A stretch of DNA of 64,000 bases. Origin: Taibaiella helva. GTDB taxonomy: Bacteria; Bacteroidota; Bacteroidia; Chitinophagales; Chitinophagaceae. Of this stretch, positions 44,961 through 54,583 are shown in pieces. Where the stretch lies: assembly GCF_003545695.1 (NCBI RefSeq), contig NZ_QUZZ01000001.1, positions 124,001-188,000 on the forward strand. The letters are read 5' to 3'. The notes below the pieces were generated by a model. The model was given only the letters and a program-made list of their open reading frames with translations, was not told where the DNA came from and did no database searches. Position 1 is the first letter of the stretch, and every line of letters begins with the position of its first letter. A program made the translations under genes and the position numbers.

Positions 44961-47156
44961 ATGAAACAGATCTTTACCTTCTTTTTGCCGTTGCTCTTCT
45001 GGGCAACGACGAAGGCAAATGCCAGCCACCTCCTGGGTGGCGAAATCGGCTATACCTATATATCGACGAGCGGTACCAGCCATACTTATAAAGTAACGCT
45101 TAAGTTCTTTGCCGACTGCAGCTCTACCAGCGCAGCCCTGCCCCAGCTGATCGGCGCCAACCCTTATGTAGCCCTTTACAATAACACCAGCTTTGTGAAT
45201 GGTGTCAACCTTGTGTATAATGCCACACTCAGCGATGTGGAGATCACACCGGTATGTCCCGATGAAGTAAACAGCACCACCTGTACCAATATCAACAATC
45301 CCATACCGGGTATCAAGCTGTATGTATATGAAGGGGAGTTTACCCTGAACGGCACAGCCAGCAACTGGCGGTTCGAGTTTGAAGGCTCGGTGACCCTGGG
45401 CTCCAATGCAGGCCGTACACCGCTGATCACCAATGCCAATGTGCAGGCCGGCAGTTCGCTGATGTACCTGGAAGCTACGCTGAACAATACGGCAGGCCAG
45501 AATTCGACCAGCACATTCACCTCCGTACCTACGCCTTTCTTCTGTATTAACCACTTGCAAACCTATAACCTGGGCGCAGTCGATCCCGATGGCGACGGGC
45601 TGGCCTTCAGCCTGGTACCGGCCAAAGAATCGCTCATCATCAACGCGCCGCCACCCTCCGATATCGTGTATTACCCGCCTTACAGCGCGACCAACCCTGT
45701 GCCCGCAGCTCCCGGCTCTTTCAGCTTCAACCCGGTAAGCGGGCAGATGAACTTCAATCCCAATGCAGCGGTCAATAGTGTTGTGGTCAATAAAGTGACG
45801 GAATCGAGAGGGGGCAATATCGTGGGCTCCAGTATGAGGGAAATGGCATTCATCATTCTTACCAATTGTCCCAACCAGGGTCCTGGCGGCCCCGTGATCA
45901 ACCTCACCAACGCCAACGCCGATCCTTCCGATCCGAGCACGATCAATGCCTGCGAGGGCACCGCCGGTAACGTAACGTTCGACATACAGGCTACCGATCC
46001 GGAAGGCGATAACGTTACCATTACCACCAACAATCTACCTGCCGGCGCTACTGTCAATGTAACCGGCGACGGCAGCCCATCGCCCCTGATGAAATTCAGC
46101 TGGGATATCGGCGGCGTGGCGCCGGGAGATTATGTATTTTATGTAAACCTTAAGGATGATGGCTGTCCCATCAGCGTTACACAAACCGTAGCCTATACCA
46201 TACGCGTAAATCCCGTGTATCACTTCGGCCGGAACGATGTGGTCGAGATCTGCAATGGCAATACGCATCTCTTCTACGGCCGGTACTACTATGAGACCGG
46301 GCTGTACGACACTACCTTTAAGACCGTTAAGGGTTGCGACAGCATCTATTACCTGAACCTTCAGGTCAACCCCCTGCCCGATGTGGTGCTGAACAACGGC
46401 AACGGGGCGCATGAAGTGGGTATATGCGAAGGCTCTTCCAGTATACTGGCTGTTGTGCGGCCCGATCCCAATACAACCTACCAGTGGTTCCGCGATAATG
46501 CTGCGTTACCCGGTGAAACAGGGCCCAGCTATACGGTGACGACTGCGGGCACCTACTGGCTCACTGCAATGACCAATAAAGGCTGTACGGATACTTCCCT
46601 GAACCTTAAGGTGGTGATCTATCCGCAGCCCGAAGCAACGATCAAGCCGCTGGGCGACGAGATCATCTGTGCGTACGATACCCTGAAGCTCTCGGCCGTA
46701 ACTACAGGTGTTGATGAATTCCGCTGGGAGCCGGCCAAGGCCTTCCGCCAAACCGGCGGTTCGGAAACGTCGGAGGTAACAGGTATTTTTATCGAGCCTA
46801 CTCACGTTATCCTCACTGTTTACAACCGGTATGGATGCTATGATACCGATACCGCCCTGGTAAGGACAAAGCCCTGCTGTGAAGTCTTTACACCCAATGC
46901 TTTCTCTCCTAACGGTGATGGCAGGAACGACTATTTCAAACCCGAGCTGCAAAATGGTCAGCTGCTGTTATCCATGCAGGTATTTGACCGCTGGGGCAAG
47001 CTGGTGTACAACAACACCAATATACCCAAAGGCTGGAACGGCAATTATGAGGATGGCTCCAAAGCGGCCACCGATACTTATATGTACCTGATCCGCTATA
47101 CCTGTGCCGATGGCAAGCTGTATGAAAAGAAGGAATCCCTGTCGCTGATCCGCTAA
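44961..47156 (+). CDS. T9SS type B (CHU_C) cargo surface protein
   Basis: Predicted secreted protein of 731 residues. A signal peptide covers about 1-21 (KQIFTFFLPLLFWATTKANA). Immunoglobulin-like beta domains fill the middle, with repeated GCDSIYYLNLQV and YQWFRDNAALPGETG motifs. The C-terminal domain (about 640-731) is of the CHU_C/type B sorting family: VFTPNAFSPNGDGRNDYF, then FDRWGKLVYNN, GWNGNYEDG and TDTYMYLIRYTC. In gliding Bacteroidota such proteins are exported by the SprA-containing T9SS. A bidirectional-looking terminator follows. Confidence 0.93.
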   Translation: MKQIFTFFLPLLFWATTKANASHLLGGEIGYTYISTSGTSHTYKVTLKFFADCSSTSAALPQLIGANPYVALYNNTSFVNGVNLVYNATLSDVEITPVCPDEVNSTTCTNINNPIPGIKLYVYEGEFTLNGTASNWRFEFEGSVTLGSNAGRTPLITNANVQAGSSLMYLEATLNNTAGQNSTSTFTSVPTPFFCINHLQTYNLGAVDPDGDGLAFSLVPAKESLIINAPPPSDIVYYPPYSATNPVPAAPGSFSFNPVSGQMNFNPNAAVNSVVVNKVTESRGGNIVGSSMREMAFIILTNCPNQGPGGPVINLTNANADPSDPSTINACEGTAGNVTFDIQATDPEGDNVTITTNNLPAGATVNVTGDGSPSPLMKFSWDIGGVAPGDYVFYVNLKDDGCPISVTQTVAYTIRVNPVYHFGRNDVVEICNGNTHLFYGRYYYETGLYDTTFKTVKGCDSIYYLNLQVNPLPDVVLNNGNGAHEVGICEGSSSILAVVRPDPNTTYQWFRDNAALPGETGPSYTVTTAGTYWLTAMTNKGCTDTSLNLKVVIYPQPEATIKPLGDEIICAYDTLKLSAVTTGVDEFRWEPAKAFRQTGGSETSEVTGIFIEPTHVILTVYNRYGCYDTDTALVRTKPCCEVFTPNAFSPNGDGRNDYFKPELQNGQLLLSMQVFDRWGKLVYNNTNIPKGWNGNYEDGSKAATDTYMYLIRYTCADGKLYEKKESLSLIR

Positions 47157-47169
47157 GCACTCAAAGCAG

Positions 47170-47201
47170 AACGCGTGCTATCCCCGGATAGCGCGCGTTT
47201 T
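47170..47201 (+). terminator. Terminator between the CHU_C gene and argS
   Basis: AACGCGTGCTATCC pairs with GGATAGCGCGCGTT (14 bp, one G-T pair) around a 2-base loop, then a T run. It lies 14 bases after the CHU_C stop and may also serve argS, which converges from the other side. Confidence 0.8.
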
Positions 47202-47227
47202 ATATACAGCCTCATTGAACGCTGCCC

Positions 47228-49009
47228 TTACATTTTTTGCGGCACCTCAATGCCCAGCAGGCTCATGGCATGCTGAATGACATTGCCGATCATGGTGGCT
47301 ATCATCAGGCGCAGTTGTCTTTTTTCTTCGCTCTCAGCCTGATTAATACTATGCACTGCGAAGAAGGAATTAAATAACTGTGCCAACTGAAAAGTATAAT
47401 TACAGATCAGCGATGGGTTATATTCTTTCGCTGCCTGTTCCAAGATAGATGGATACTGTTCTATTTTCAGCAGAAGTGATTTTTCCAAAGAAGCCAAGCC
47501 TTCACCAAGTGTGAACTGTCCATAAGCAATTTCATTTTTTCTCAGTACCGAACAAATGCGCACGTGAGCGTACTGTATAGATGTAGCTGTAAAGCCATGC
47601 AGGTCGATCGATTCTTTCGGATTAAAGATCATTTTCTTCTTCGGCTCCACGCGCAGCAGGTAGAATTTCAACGCGCCCAGGCCGATGGCCTTATACAGGT
47701 CCTCCAGCTCTTCTGTGGTGAAGTCTTTGGTTTTACCCAATTCTTCGGTTTGTTCCTTGGCCAGCGCCACCATCTCATCAATCATATCGTCGGCATCTAC
47801 TACGGTACCTTCGCGGCTTTTCATACGGCCCGAAGGCAGTTCAACCATACCATAAGATAAGTGATAAATACCGTCGGCGCAAGGCTCTCCCAGCTTCTGT
47901 AGAATGAGCTTCAGTACCTGCATGTGATAGTTCTGCTCGTCGGCGATCACGTAGGCCGAGCGGTCCATATGAAAGTCGCTGTATTTGAGACGGGCGGTGC
48001 CCAGGTCCTGGGTCATGTATACCGAAGTGCCGTCGGCGCGTAGCAGCAGCTTTTCATCCAGGCCGTCGGCCGTCAGGTCGATCCATACCGATCCGTTCTC
48101 TTTTTTGAACAGGATACCCTTCTGTAGCCCTTCTTCCACGATGGCTTTACCCAACAGGTAGGTATCGCTCTCATAATACATCTTGTCAAAGTCGATGCCC
48201 AGCTTCTTGTAGGTAATGTCAAAGCCCTGGTATACCCAGCCGTTCATTTTTTGCCACAGAGCGTAGACTTCGGGATCGCCGGCTTCCCATTTGCGCAGCA
48301 GCTCCTGGGCTTCCAGCATAATGGGCGCTTCTTTTTCTGCCCTCTCTTTTTCCATACCTTGCGCTATCAGGATATCGATCTCCTGCTTATACACGTCGTT
48401 GAACTTGACGTAGTAGTCGCCTACCAGGTGATCGCCCTTAATCCCGGTGCTTTCAGGAGTAGCGCCACCGGCATAGCGCATCCAGGCGATCATCGATTTG
48501 CAGATGTGTATGCCGCGGTCGTTGACCAGGTTAGCCTTGACCACTTCGTAGCCGTTGGCTTTAAGGATCTCGGCTACCGACCAGCCCAGGAAGTTATTGC
48601 GCAGGTGGCCGAAGTGCAAAGGCTTGTTGGTATTGGGCGAGGAGTACTCGATCATCACCTTTTGCCCGTTGCTTTCCTTCTGTCCGTATTGCTTGTCGTT
48701 GTAAAAATGGTTGAGAAAAGCAGCCAGCTCGTGGTCGGCGACTGTCAGGTTGAGAAAGCCCGCCACGGTTTCGTGTGCCGTAAACAAGGGATAGCTGGCC
48801 AGCAAATATTCACCGATGGCCTTGCCCAGCACGGCCGGGTTTTGCCGCAGGCTTTTGACAAAGGGAAAGAGGACCACGGTATAATCGCCTGCAAATTCCG
48901 GCTTGGTCTCGTTAACAAGTATTGATTCATCGCTGACCTCTGCCCCGGGATACAGGTGGTTGATGGCCTGAGCGGCTGCGATCTTGATCTGGGCTACAAT
49001 AGACAACAT
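47228..49009 (-). CDS. argS: Arginine--tRNA ligase
   Basis: ArgS charges tRNA-Arg with arginine (class I synthetase). The 593-residue length is normal. The HIGH motif reads HFGH at residues 132-135 in SPNTNKPLHFGHLRNN, and the KMSKS equivalent is in SGRMKSREGTVVDADD. The N-terminal tRNA-recognition domain covers about 1-110, and the C-terminal helical anticodon-binding domain ends GIEVPQKM. An exact promoter box is centred about 42 bases upstream, and the CHU_C gene converges with it. Confidence 0.98.
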   Translation of the reverse strand: MLSIVAQIKIAAAQAINHLYPGAEVSDESILVNETKPEFAGDYTVVLFPFVKSLRQNPAVLGKAIGEYLLASYPLFTAHETVAGFLNLTVADHELAAFLNHFYNDKQYGQKESNGQKVMIEYSSPNTNKPLHFGHLRNNFLGWSVAEILKANGYEVVKANLVNDRGIHICKSMIAWMRYAGGATPESTGIKGDHLVGDYYVKFNDVYKQEIDILIAQGMEKERAEKEAPIMLEAQELLRKWEAGDPEVYALWQKMNGWVYQGFDITYKKLGIDFDKMYYESDTYLLGKAIVEEGLQKGILFKKENGSVWIDLTADGLDEKLLLRADGTSVYMTQDLGTARLKYSDFHMDRSAYVIADEQNYHMQVLKLILQKLGEPCADGIYHLSYGMVELPSGRMKSREGTVVDADDMIDEMVALAKEQTEELGKTKDFTTEELEDLYKAIGLGALKFYLLRVEPKKKMIFNPKESIDLHGFTATSIQYAHVRICSVLRKNEIAYGQFTLGEGLASLEKSLLLKIEQYPSILEQAAKEYNPSLICNYTFQLAQLFNSFFAVHSINQAESEEKRQLRLMIATMIGNVIQHAMSLLGIEVPQKM

Positions 49010-49047
49010 ATTTACTGAAATAATTTAAAGCTTGATATCAGGGGCAG

Positions 49048-49055
49048 CAAAGGTA
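49048..49055 (-). promoter_or_regulatory. Exact -7 box upstream of argS
   Basis: On the minus strand TACCTTTG matches TAnnTTTG, 38 bases before the argS ATG at 49009. Confidence 0.55.
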
Positions 49056-49094
49056 CGATTGTTTTTCGGGCGGGTAAAGGAGCTTCGGCCGAAT

Positions 49095-49129
49095 AAAAAC
49101 GGGGAGCATTTTCTGAATAAATGCTCCCG
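49095..49129 (-). terminator. Terminator of thyA
   Basis: GGGAGCATTT (49102-49111) pairs with AAATGCTCCC (49119-49128), with a 7-base loop and a T run on the minus strand. It lies 22 bases after the thyA stop. Confidence 0.85.
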
Positions 49130-49150
49130 TATATTTCTTTCGTTAAAGAA

Positions 49151-49945
49151 TTACACCGCTACAGGCGCTTTGATGTGCGGATGGCTTTCGTAATGCTCCA
49201 GGGTAAAATCTTCGTAGGTAAAGGCAAACAGATCGCGGACCTCCGGGTTCAGTTTCATTTGCGGCAGGGCAAAAGGCGTACGTGTCAGCTGCAGGCGCGC
49301 CTGCTCGATATGATTGCTGTACAGGTGCACATCGCCGAAGGTATGGATGAACTCACCATATTCCAGGCCACATACCTGGGCCATCATCATCGTCAGCAGT
49401 GCATAGGAAGCGATGTTGAAAGGCACGCCCAGGAATACATCGGCGCTGCGCTGGTACAGCTGGCAGCTGAGCTTTCCATTGGCTACATAGAACTGGAACA
49501 GCGCATGGCAGGGACTGAGGGCCATATGCGGCAGATCGGCCACGTTCCAGGCATTCACGATCATGCGCCGGCTGTCGGGATTGGTCTTCAGCTGGCGCAG
49601 CACATCGCTGATCTGGTCGTATACCTTGCCGTCGGCGCCTTCCCAGCTGCGCCATTGTTTGCCATATACCGGGCCCAGATCGCCGTTGGCATCGGCCCAT
49701 TCGTCCCATATCTTTACCTGGTGCTCCTTAAGATAACCGATATTGGTATCGCCTTTCAGGAACCAGAGCAGCTCATAGATAATAGATTTGAGATGCAGCT
49801 TCTTGGTAGTTACCAGCGGAAAGCCTTTTTGCAGGTCAAAGCGCATCTGGTAACCGAAGCAGCTGATGGTACCGGTGCCGGTGCGGTCGTTTTTTTCGGT
49901 GCCGGTGTCGAGTATATGTTGCAGCAGGTCCAGGTATTGTTGCAT
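49151..49945 (-). CDS. thyA: Thymidylate synthase
   Basis: ThyA methylates dUMP to dTMP using methylene-tetrahydrofolate. From the ATG at 49945 it has 264 residues, the same length as the E. coli enzyme. The catalytic cysteine is Cys146 in [11 protein letters not shown], followed by the invariant [18 protein letters not shown]. The N-terminal phosphate-binding Arg21 is in [11 protein letters not shown] longer in-frame start at 50005 would add 20 unrelated residues. TATTTTCG ends 3 bases before the ATG, like the boxes at gltX and csaA. The gene is divergent from the type A cargo gene. Confidence 0.98.
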   Translation of the reverse strand: MQQYLDLLQHILDTGTEKNDRTGTGTISCFGYQMRFDLQKGFPLVTTKKLHLKSIIYELLWFLKGDTNIGYLKEHQVKIWDEWADANGDLGPVYGKQWRSWEGADGKVYDQISDVLRQLKTNPDSRRMIVNAWNVADLPHMALSPCHALFQFYVANGKLSCQLYQRSADVFLGVPFNIASYALLTMMMAQVCGLEYGEFIHTFGDVHLYSNHIEQARLQLTRTPFALPQMKLNPEVRDLFAFTYEDFTLEHYESHPHIKAPVAV

Positions 49946-49948
49946 GGG

Positions 49949-49956
49949 CGAAAATA
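49949..49956 (-). promoter_or_regulatory. Promoter-like box abutting thyA
   Basis: TATTTTCG on the minus strand matches TAnnTTTG at 7 of 8 positions and ends 3 bases before the thyA ATG. The same eight bases occur 4 bases before gltX. Confidence 0.4.
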
Positions 49957-50062
49957 AGGTCAAAATTAAATAACCTCGGGCAGGTTGAGGAAATTTGTTA
50001 TTCACGGCTTGTGTAAAGAAAGAATGGGGAGTTGTTCGTATATTTAGGCCACAATCTATCCT

Positions 50063-50974
50063 ATGAAAACATTAAGTATTCCACTTTTGTATCTTTTGCT
50101 GCTGCAATACACTGCACAGGCGCAAAAGATCTATTTTTCCGACACGACAAATAAATGGCGGACCAGCTTTACCGCAGCACCCGACGGGCCTCCGGGAACC
50201 ACCATCGTGCACGATTACCGGTTTGAAGATACCTCGGCAGTGCTGGATGGCCACACCTATCAGCTGCTGGATTACGAGAACGGTGTATGGGTACGGGACG
50301 ATACGCAGGCACGCAAAGTATATATCAAGCCTTTGACCGGGCTGCAGCCCACACGCCTTTTGCCTAGCGATACTGCCCCTTTTCTTTATCTTGATTACAA
50401 TATGGGCGAAGGGGATACGCTGGCCATGCCTTATGTGGCGATGGCAGGTGACAGCCTGAGCTACCATGTGGTACAAGCGGTAGACTCGGTCCTCATCAAT
50501 GGTGTCTATCACAGGACCCTTCAAATGAATGCCTATTTTCCCCACTATCCCTGGCCCACCCGTTATCTGGTGACAGAAGGTATAGGAACGGATACCGGGC
50601 CCATATTTATTCCGGATGGGCTGGGTGAGTGGGCTACCCGTCTTGTTTGTTTCCGGAACCAGGGTGCCGTGCCGTTTTCCGCTTACAGCGCCTGTTCCGA
50701 CCCTCCTATGTCGTTTCACGGGCTGCGGAGGGGCCACGATGGCTTCGACATCATGCCCAATCCCGCCTCCGGCCAGGTTCATATTCGTTATAAAGGTTAC
50801 AACGGGCCGCAGATGGATGGCATTTTGCTTAGCCCTACCGGCACCAGGCTAAGGGAGATCGCCTTCAGCCAGACCGGCTCCATTAACCTGGATGGTCTTG
50901 CCCCCGGCCTGTACCTGATCCAGGTGAGGGAAAGCGGCCTGCTGCTGTTCAACCGGAAAATAATCGTCAGGTGA
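50063..50974 (+). CDS. T9SS type A cargo protein
   Basis: Exported protein of 303 residues with a signal peptide (about 1-20, ending TAQA). The middle is a beta-rich domain with no recognised signature. The last 75 residues match a type A T9SS sorting domain: [42 protein letters not shown] and the terminal KIIVR. These proteins leave the cell through the T9SS and are usually surface-bound or released. The function of the cargo part is unknown. thyA is divergent. Confidence 0.9.
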   Translation: MKTLSIPLLYLLLLQYTAQAQKIYFSDTTNKWRTSFTAAPDGPPGTTIVHDYRFEDTSAVLDGHTYQLLDYENGVWVRDDTQARKVYIKPLTGLQPTRLLPSDTAPFLYLDYNMGEGDTLAMPYVAMAGDSLSYHVVQAVDSVLINGVYHRTLQMNAYFPHYPWPTRYLVTEGIGTDTGPIFIPDGLGEWATRLVCFRNQGAVPFSAYSACSDPPMSFHGLRRGHDGFDIMPNPASGQVHIRYKGYNGPQMDGILLSPTGTRLREIAFSQTGSINLDGLAPGLYLIQVRESGLLLFNRKIIVR

Positions 50975-51093
50975 CCGGCAGTATCCATCATGGTTTTTAG
51001 CAGGTTATCAACAATTTAATAATCTTTTGGTATATTTTCCTTTCGCGGGAAGGAGAGGTTTATTATCTTTCGTGCCAAAAGCTATACCCCAAT

Positions 51094-51450
51094 ATGGAAA
51101 ACATCAACAAGCCCTCCAGCGAGATATTTGATCATCCCAGACAGGAACTGCCCAATGCCACGGCCGTTCTCGTTCTTGGTATTATTTCTATCGTCGGCTG
51201 CTTCTGCTATGGTATTATCGGTACCATTTGCGGCATCATCGCCCTGGTGCTGGGCAGTAAAGCAAAAAAACTTTACCAGTCAAATCCCGATCTGTACACA
51301 CCCTCGTCCTACAAAAACATGAATGCCGGCCGCATCTGTGGTATTGTCGGCCTGAGCCTGTCGGCGCTATATATTCTTTTCCTGATCGTTTGCCTGATCA
51401 TTTACGGTGCGTCCCTGTCTTCTATGCCCTGGGATATGTACCGGCACTAG
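51094..51450 (+). CDS. CCC-motif membrane protein (DUF4190-like)
   Basis: Small membrane protein of 118 residues with two long hydrophobic segments (about 24-54 and 85-110). A Gly/Cys-rich first segment (IISIVGCFCYGIIGTICGI) and the cytosolic-side YKNMNAGRICGIVGLSLS are typical of a family found widely in Bacteroidota. Function unknown. It is a single-gene unit, with TATCTTTC about 20 bases upstream and a strong terminator 18 bases after the stop. Confidence 0.88.
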   Translation: MENINKPSSEIFDHPRQELPNATAVLVLGIISIVGCFCYGIIGTICGIIALVLGSKAKKLYQSNPDLYTPSSYKNMNAGRICGIVGLSLSALYILFLIVCLIIYGASLSSMPWDMYRH

Positions 51451-51468
51451 GTCCGGGCAGAACAGGTG

Positions 51469-51503
51469 CAAGCGCCATCCCCTGCGGATGGCGCTTGTTT
51501 CTT
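51469..51503 (+). terminator. Terminator after the CCC-motif gene
   Basis: CAAGCGCCATCC (51469-51480) and GGATGGCGCTTG (51486-51497) form a perfect 12-bp stem with a 5-base loop, followed by TTTCTTT. The next gene has its own TACCTTCG box at 51504-51511. Confidence 0.88.
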
Positions 51504-51528
51504 TACCTTCGCTGTTTAATTCTTTTTT

Positions 51529-51825
51529 ATGGCCGGGATCATCCATTGGCTGGAACATCACCTGCTGCCTTGCCCCTACAAGAGCCTTACCGGTATGGAT
51601 TGTCCCGGGTGCGGTATGCAGCGGGCTTTTGTCGCGTTGCTGCAAGGCCATTTCAAAGAAAGCTTTATCCTGTACCCCGCCTTGCTTCCTGTATTGTTTA
51701 CGCTGGGGCTTACGGCAGTGCATCTCCGGTTCAAGCTGACCCACGGCGCTGCTTATGTCAAATACAGCTACCTGGGCACAATTGTCCTGGTCATGCTCAG
51801 CTATATATGGAAGCTGATCCATTGA
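51529..51825 (+). CDS. DUF2752 membrane protein
   Basis: The 98-residue protein matches the DUF2752 family. It has a cysteine motif near the start (Cys15, Cys25, Cys28 in LPCPYKSLTGMDCPGCGMQR) and two or three hydrophobic segments after it (FILYPALLPVLFTLGLTAVHL and the C-terminal YLGTIVLVMLSYIW). The CxxC-like cysteines may bind metal. Function unknown. It converges with the E1 gene, with a perfect hairpin between them. Confidence 0.9.
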   Translation: MAGIIHWLEHHLLPCPYKSLTGMDCPGCGMQRAFVALLQGHFKESFILYPALLPVLFTLGLTAVHLRFKLTHGAAYVKYSYLGTIVLVMLSYIWKLIH

Positions 51826-51836
51826 CCCTGCTGTGT

Positions 51837-51877
51837 CATACAAAACGGCCGGTCCACGGGACCGGCCGTTTTGTATG
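51837..51877. terminator. Perfect bidirectional terminator
   Basis: A 19-bp perfect stem (51837-51855 with 51859-51877) has a 3-base loop and AAAA/TTTT at the flanks on each strand. It sits between the convergent DUF2752 and E1 genes and can end both transcripts. Confidence 0.93.
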
Positions 51878-51895
51878 ATTTCCTTATGGTATGTT

Positions 51896-54298
51896 TTACT
51901 CTGCCATCATCTCTTCGATCACCGCGGCAATATCTTCGGCATTGGGCTTGGAGAAATAATCGCCGTCGGTAGCATAAGCCGGGCGGTGGGCTTTCGCAGC
52001 AATGGTGCGCGGCGCCACATCGAGCCAGCGATAGCCGCCCTGGAGCTCCATCACCTGCTGGAACATATAGGCAGAAGCGCCGCCGGGCACATCTTCGTCT
52101 ACGAACAGGATGCGGTTGGTCTTTTTCAGGGATTCCACAATGCGGTGCGTGGTATCGAAAGGCAGCAGGGTCTGCACATCGATCAGCTCGCAGCTGATGC
52201 CCTGGGGTGCCAGGTACAACTCGATCGCTTCCTGGATCACGCGGAGGGTAGAGCCGTAAGAAACAATGGTAATGTCCTCTCCTTCCTGCAATATCTCCGG
52301 TACGCCGAAGGGTACGGTAAAGTCAAACAGGTTGTCGGGCATTTTCTCCTTAAGGCGGTAGCCGTTAAGGCACTCCACCACTACGGCAGGCTCATCGCTT
52401 TGCAGCAGGGTATTGTACATACCGGCAGCCTGCACCATATTGCGAGGTACACAGATATTGATACCCCTGAGCGCATTGATGATCATGCCCATGGGCGAGC
52501 CGCTATGCCAGATACCTTCCAGCCTGTGGCCGCGCGTACGGATAATAAGCGGACACTTCTGCCCACCGCGGGTACGGTAGTGCATGGTGGCCACATCGTC
52601 GCTGAGGGTCTGCACGCCATAGAGGAGGTAATCGAGATACTGGATCTCGGTAATGGGCCGCAGACCGCGCATGGCCATGCCCAGTCCCTGGCCCACGATA
52701 GTCGCTTCGCGGATACCGGTATCGGAGATGCGCAGCTCTCCGTGCTTTTCCTGCAGGCCGGCAAAACCCTGGTTGACATCACCGATCTTGCCCACGTCTT
52801 CACCGAAGGCAAATACCGCAGGATTGGTGCTGAAGGTATGATCAAAGAATTTGTTGAGGATTTCGAAGCCGTTGAGTTGGGGGCTGTCGGCCGAAAACTG
52901 CGGCGCTACCACCTTTACCTTGCTTACGGCCTGGGCCGATGTGGAGTGCAGGCCCGAGTTGAACTTATCGGCGGCATCGGCCTTCAGCTGGTCGTAATAG
53001 TTGCGAAGGCTACGCGAAGCCTGGCTGTTGCCGCCCGACAGCTTGAGTATCCGTTGGGTGGTGCGCAGCACATCTTTGCGGATGGGCTCCTTAATGGCGC
53101 TCAGCTCCTGGATCAGCGCTGCGATCTGCTGCGCATTGCTGCCGCCCTCGTATACCAGCTGCTGGCCCAGGGTGCTCAGCTGCTGTATCTGCTCTTTAAT
53201 GGGCGCCAGGAACTTGTTCCAGGCATCCTGCTTGCAGGTACGGGCATAGTCTTTGGCTTTTTCTTCTACAGCAACCAGCTCTTCTTCATTGGCAATGGCA
53301 TTTTCCAGGATAAACTCACGCAGCTTTTTCACGCAGTCCATTTCCTTTTCCCATTCGAGGCGCTCACGGCTCTTGTAGCGCTCGTGCGAGCCGGAAGTGG
53401 AGTGGCCCTGCGGCTGTGTCACCTCCTGGATATGGAAGAGGGCGGGGATGTGGTGCTCCCGTACACGGGCAATCCCTTTCTGGAAAGTATCGACAAGGGC
53501 GGCATAGTCCCAGCCTTTTACGCGATAGATCTCTACGCCGCTATCCAGCTTCTCGTCATATTGCAGGCCCGACAAGGCTTCGGAGATCGAGTTCTTGGTC
53601 GTTTGGTAAGCGCGGGGTACCGAAATACCGTAGCCATCGTCCCATACGCACACGGCGAGCGGCACTTTCAGCACACCGGCCGCATTCAGGGTTTCCCAGA
53701 AAGGGCCTTCGCTGGTAGAGGCATCGCCTATGGTACAAAAGCTTACTTCGTTACCATTATGAGAAAACTGCTCAAAGCCGGTTTTCAGGCTGTCGGCATT
53801 GCGATAGAGCTTGGAGGCGTAGGCAATACCCAACGCACGCACCATCTGGCCGGCAGTGGGTGAAATATCGCTGGTAGAGTGGGGCTGCGTGGTCAGGTCT
53901 TTCCAGGCGCCTTTTTCATCGAGCCAGCGCGTACCGTAGTGACCGTTCATCATTCGGCCGCCGGAAGCAGGTTCCTCCTGGATATCGGGATTGGCATAGA
54001 GCTGAGCAAAAAACTGCTCCACGGTGCTCATGCCGGTTGCAAACATCAATGTCTGATCGCGGTAATATCCCGAACGGATATCGCCGGGTTTAAAGGTCTT
54101 GGCCACCGCGATCTGCGCCAGCTCCTTACCATCGCCAAAGATGCCGAATTTCGCTTTTCCGGTCAGCACTTCCTTCCGGCCGATCAGGCTGGCTTCCCTG
54201 CTGGTCACCGCCAGTTCGTAGTCTTGCAGCACCTCCTCTTTAAATTCCTCGAAAGATAGTTTCCCGTTAGCAACTACATTGTTTTGGGTAGCATCCAT
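51896..54298 (-). CDS. Fused alpha/beta E1 of a 2-oxoacid dehydrogenase
   Basis: Thiamine-diphosphate enzyme (800 residues from the ATG at 54298) that decarboxylates an alpha-keto acid and transfers the acyl group to a lipoyl E2. The alpha part (about 1-400) has the TPP region GDASTSEGPFWETLN...DDGYGIS. The beta part (about 460-800) has FAFGEDVGKIGDVNQGF, DTGIREATIVGQGLG and VDEDVPGGASAYM. The fusion of the two subunits in one chain is common in Bacteroidota. Substrate, pyruvate or branched-chain keto acid, cannot be settled here. No E2 or E3 gene is adjacent. An upstream in-frame start at 54400 would overlap the promoter boxes. Confidence 0.95.
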   Translation of the reverse strand: MDATQNNVVANGKLSFEEFKEEVLQDYELAVTSREASLIGRKEVLTGKAKFGIFGDGKELAQIAVAKTFKPGDIRSGYYRDQTLMFATGMSTVEQFFAQLYANPDIQEEPASGGRMMNGHYGTRWLDEKGAWKDLTTQPHSTSDISPTAGQMVRALGIAYASKLYRNADSLKTGFEQFSHNGNEVSFCTIGDASTSEGPFWETLNAAGVLKVPLAVCVWDDGYGISVPRAYQTTKNSISEALSGLQYDEKLDSGVEIYRVKGWDYAALVDTFQKGIARVREHHIPALFHIQEVTQPQGHSTSGSHERYKSRERLEWEKEMDCVKKLREFILENAIANEEELVAVEEKAKDYARTCKQDAWNKFLAPIKEQIQQLSTLGQQLVYEGGSNAQQIAALIQELSAIKEPIRKDVLRTTQRILKLSGGNSQASRSLRNYYDQLKADAADKFNSGLHSTSAQAVSKVKVVAPQFSADSPQLNGFEILNKFFDHTFSTNPAVFAFGEDVGKIGDVNQGFAGLQEKHGELRISDTGIREATIVGQGLGMAMRGLRPITEIQYLDYLLYGVQTLSDDVATMHYRTRGGQKCPLIIRTRGHRLEGIWHSGSPMGMIINALRGINICVPRNMVQAAGMYNTLLQSDEPAVVVECLNGYRLKEKMPDNLFDFTVPFGVPEILQEGEDITIVSYGSTLRVIQEAIELYLAPQGISCELIDVQTLLPFDTTHRIVESLKKTNRILFVDEDVPGGASAYMFQQVMELQGGYRWLDVAPRTIAAKAHRPAYATDGDYFSKPNAEDIAAVIEEMMAE

Positions 54299-54317
54299 AC
54301 TTACATCATTTATTAAA

Positions 54318-54349
54318 CAAAGGTAACATTTACAGGGGATAAGCCCAAA
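54318..54349 (-). promoter_or_regulatory. Complete Bacteroidota promoter of the E1 gene
   Basis: On the minus strand TTTG (54346-54349) and TACCTTTG (54318-54325) lie 20 bases apart, an exact match to the -33 TTTG and -7 TAnnTTTG elements known from Bacteroides. The -7 box ends 19 bases before the ATG at 54298. This is the best promoter in the window. Confidence 0.8.
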
Positions 54350-54583
54350 TGAGGCCGTATGCGGAACGACTAAAGTGCTGCTCTGAACCAGAACCGGCAA
54401 AGCCCCGGGCTGTTAACTACTGCAGAATATTTTGATGCTCCGGACAGCTAAATACCTGGAACATAGTCTTCAAAGGGATCAGGAAACAAAAACGTAACAT
54501 TAATTGGTTTTCTTTGCAATAAAATCCGGGAACACCCCCCTGTCCTTATCCCGACGACTTCCCGGACAGACCAATATTTTAGT

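Noticed and set aside
51833-53863. 676-codon plus-strand open frame opposite the E1 gene
   Set aside because: Antisense to a well-supported gene; its start overlaps the terminator hairpin.
54575-54582. TATTTTAG just before the PafA start as a promoter
   Set aside because: It ends one base before the ATG, which would place the transcription start inside the coding sequence.
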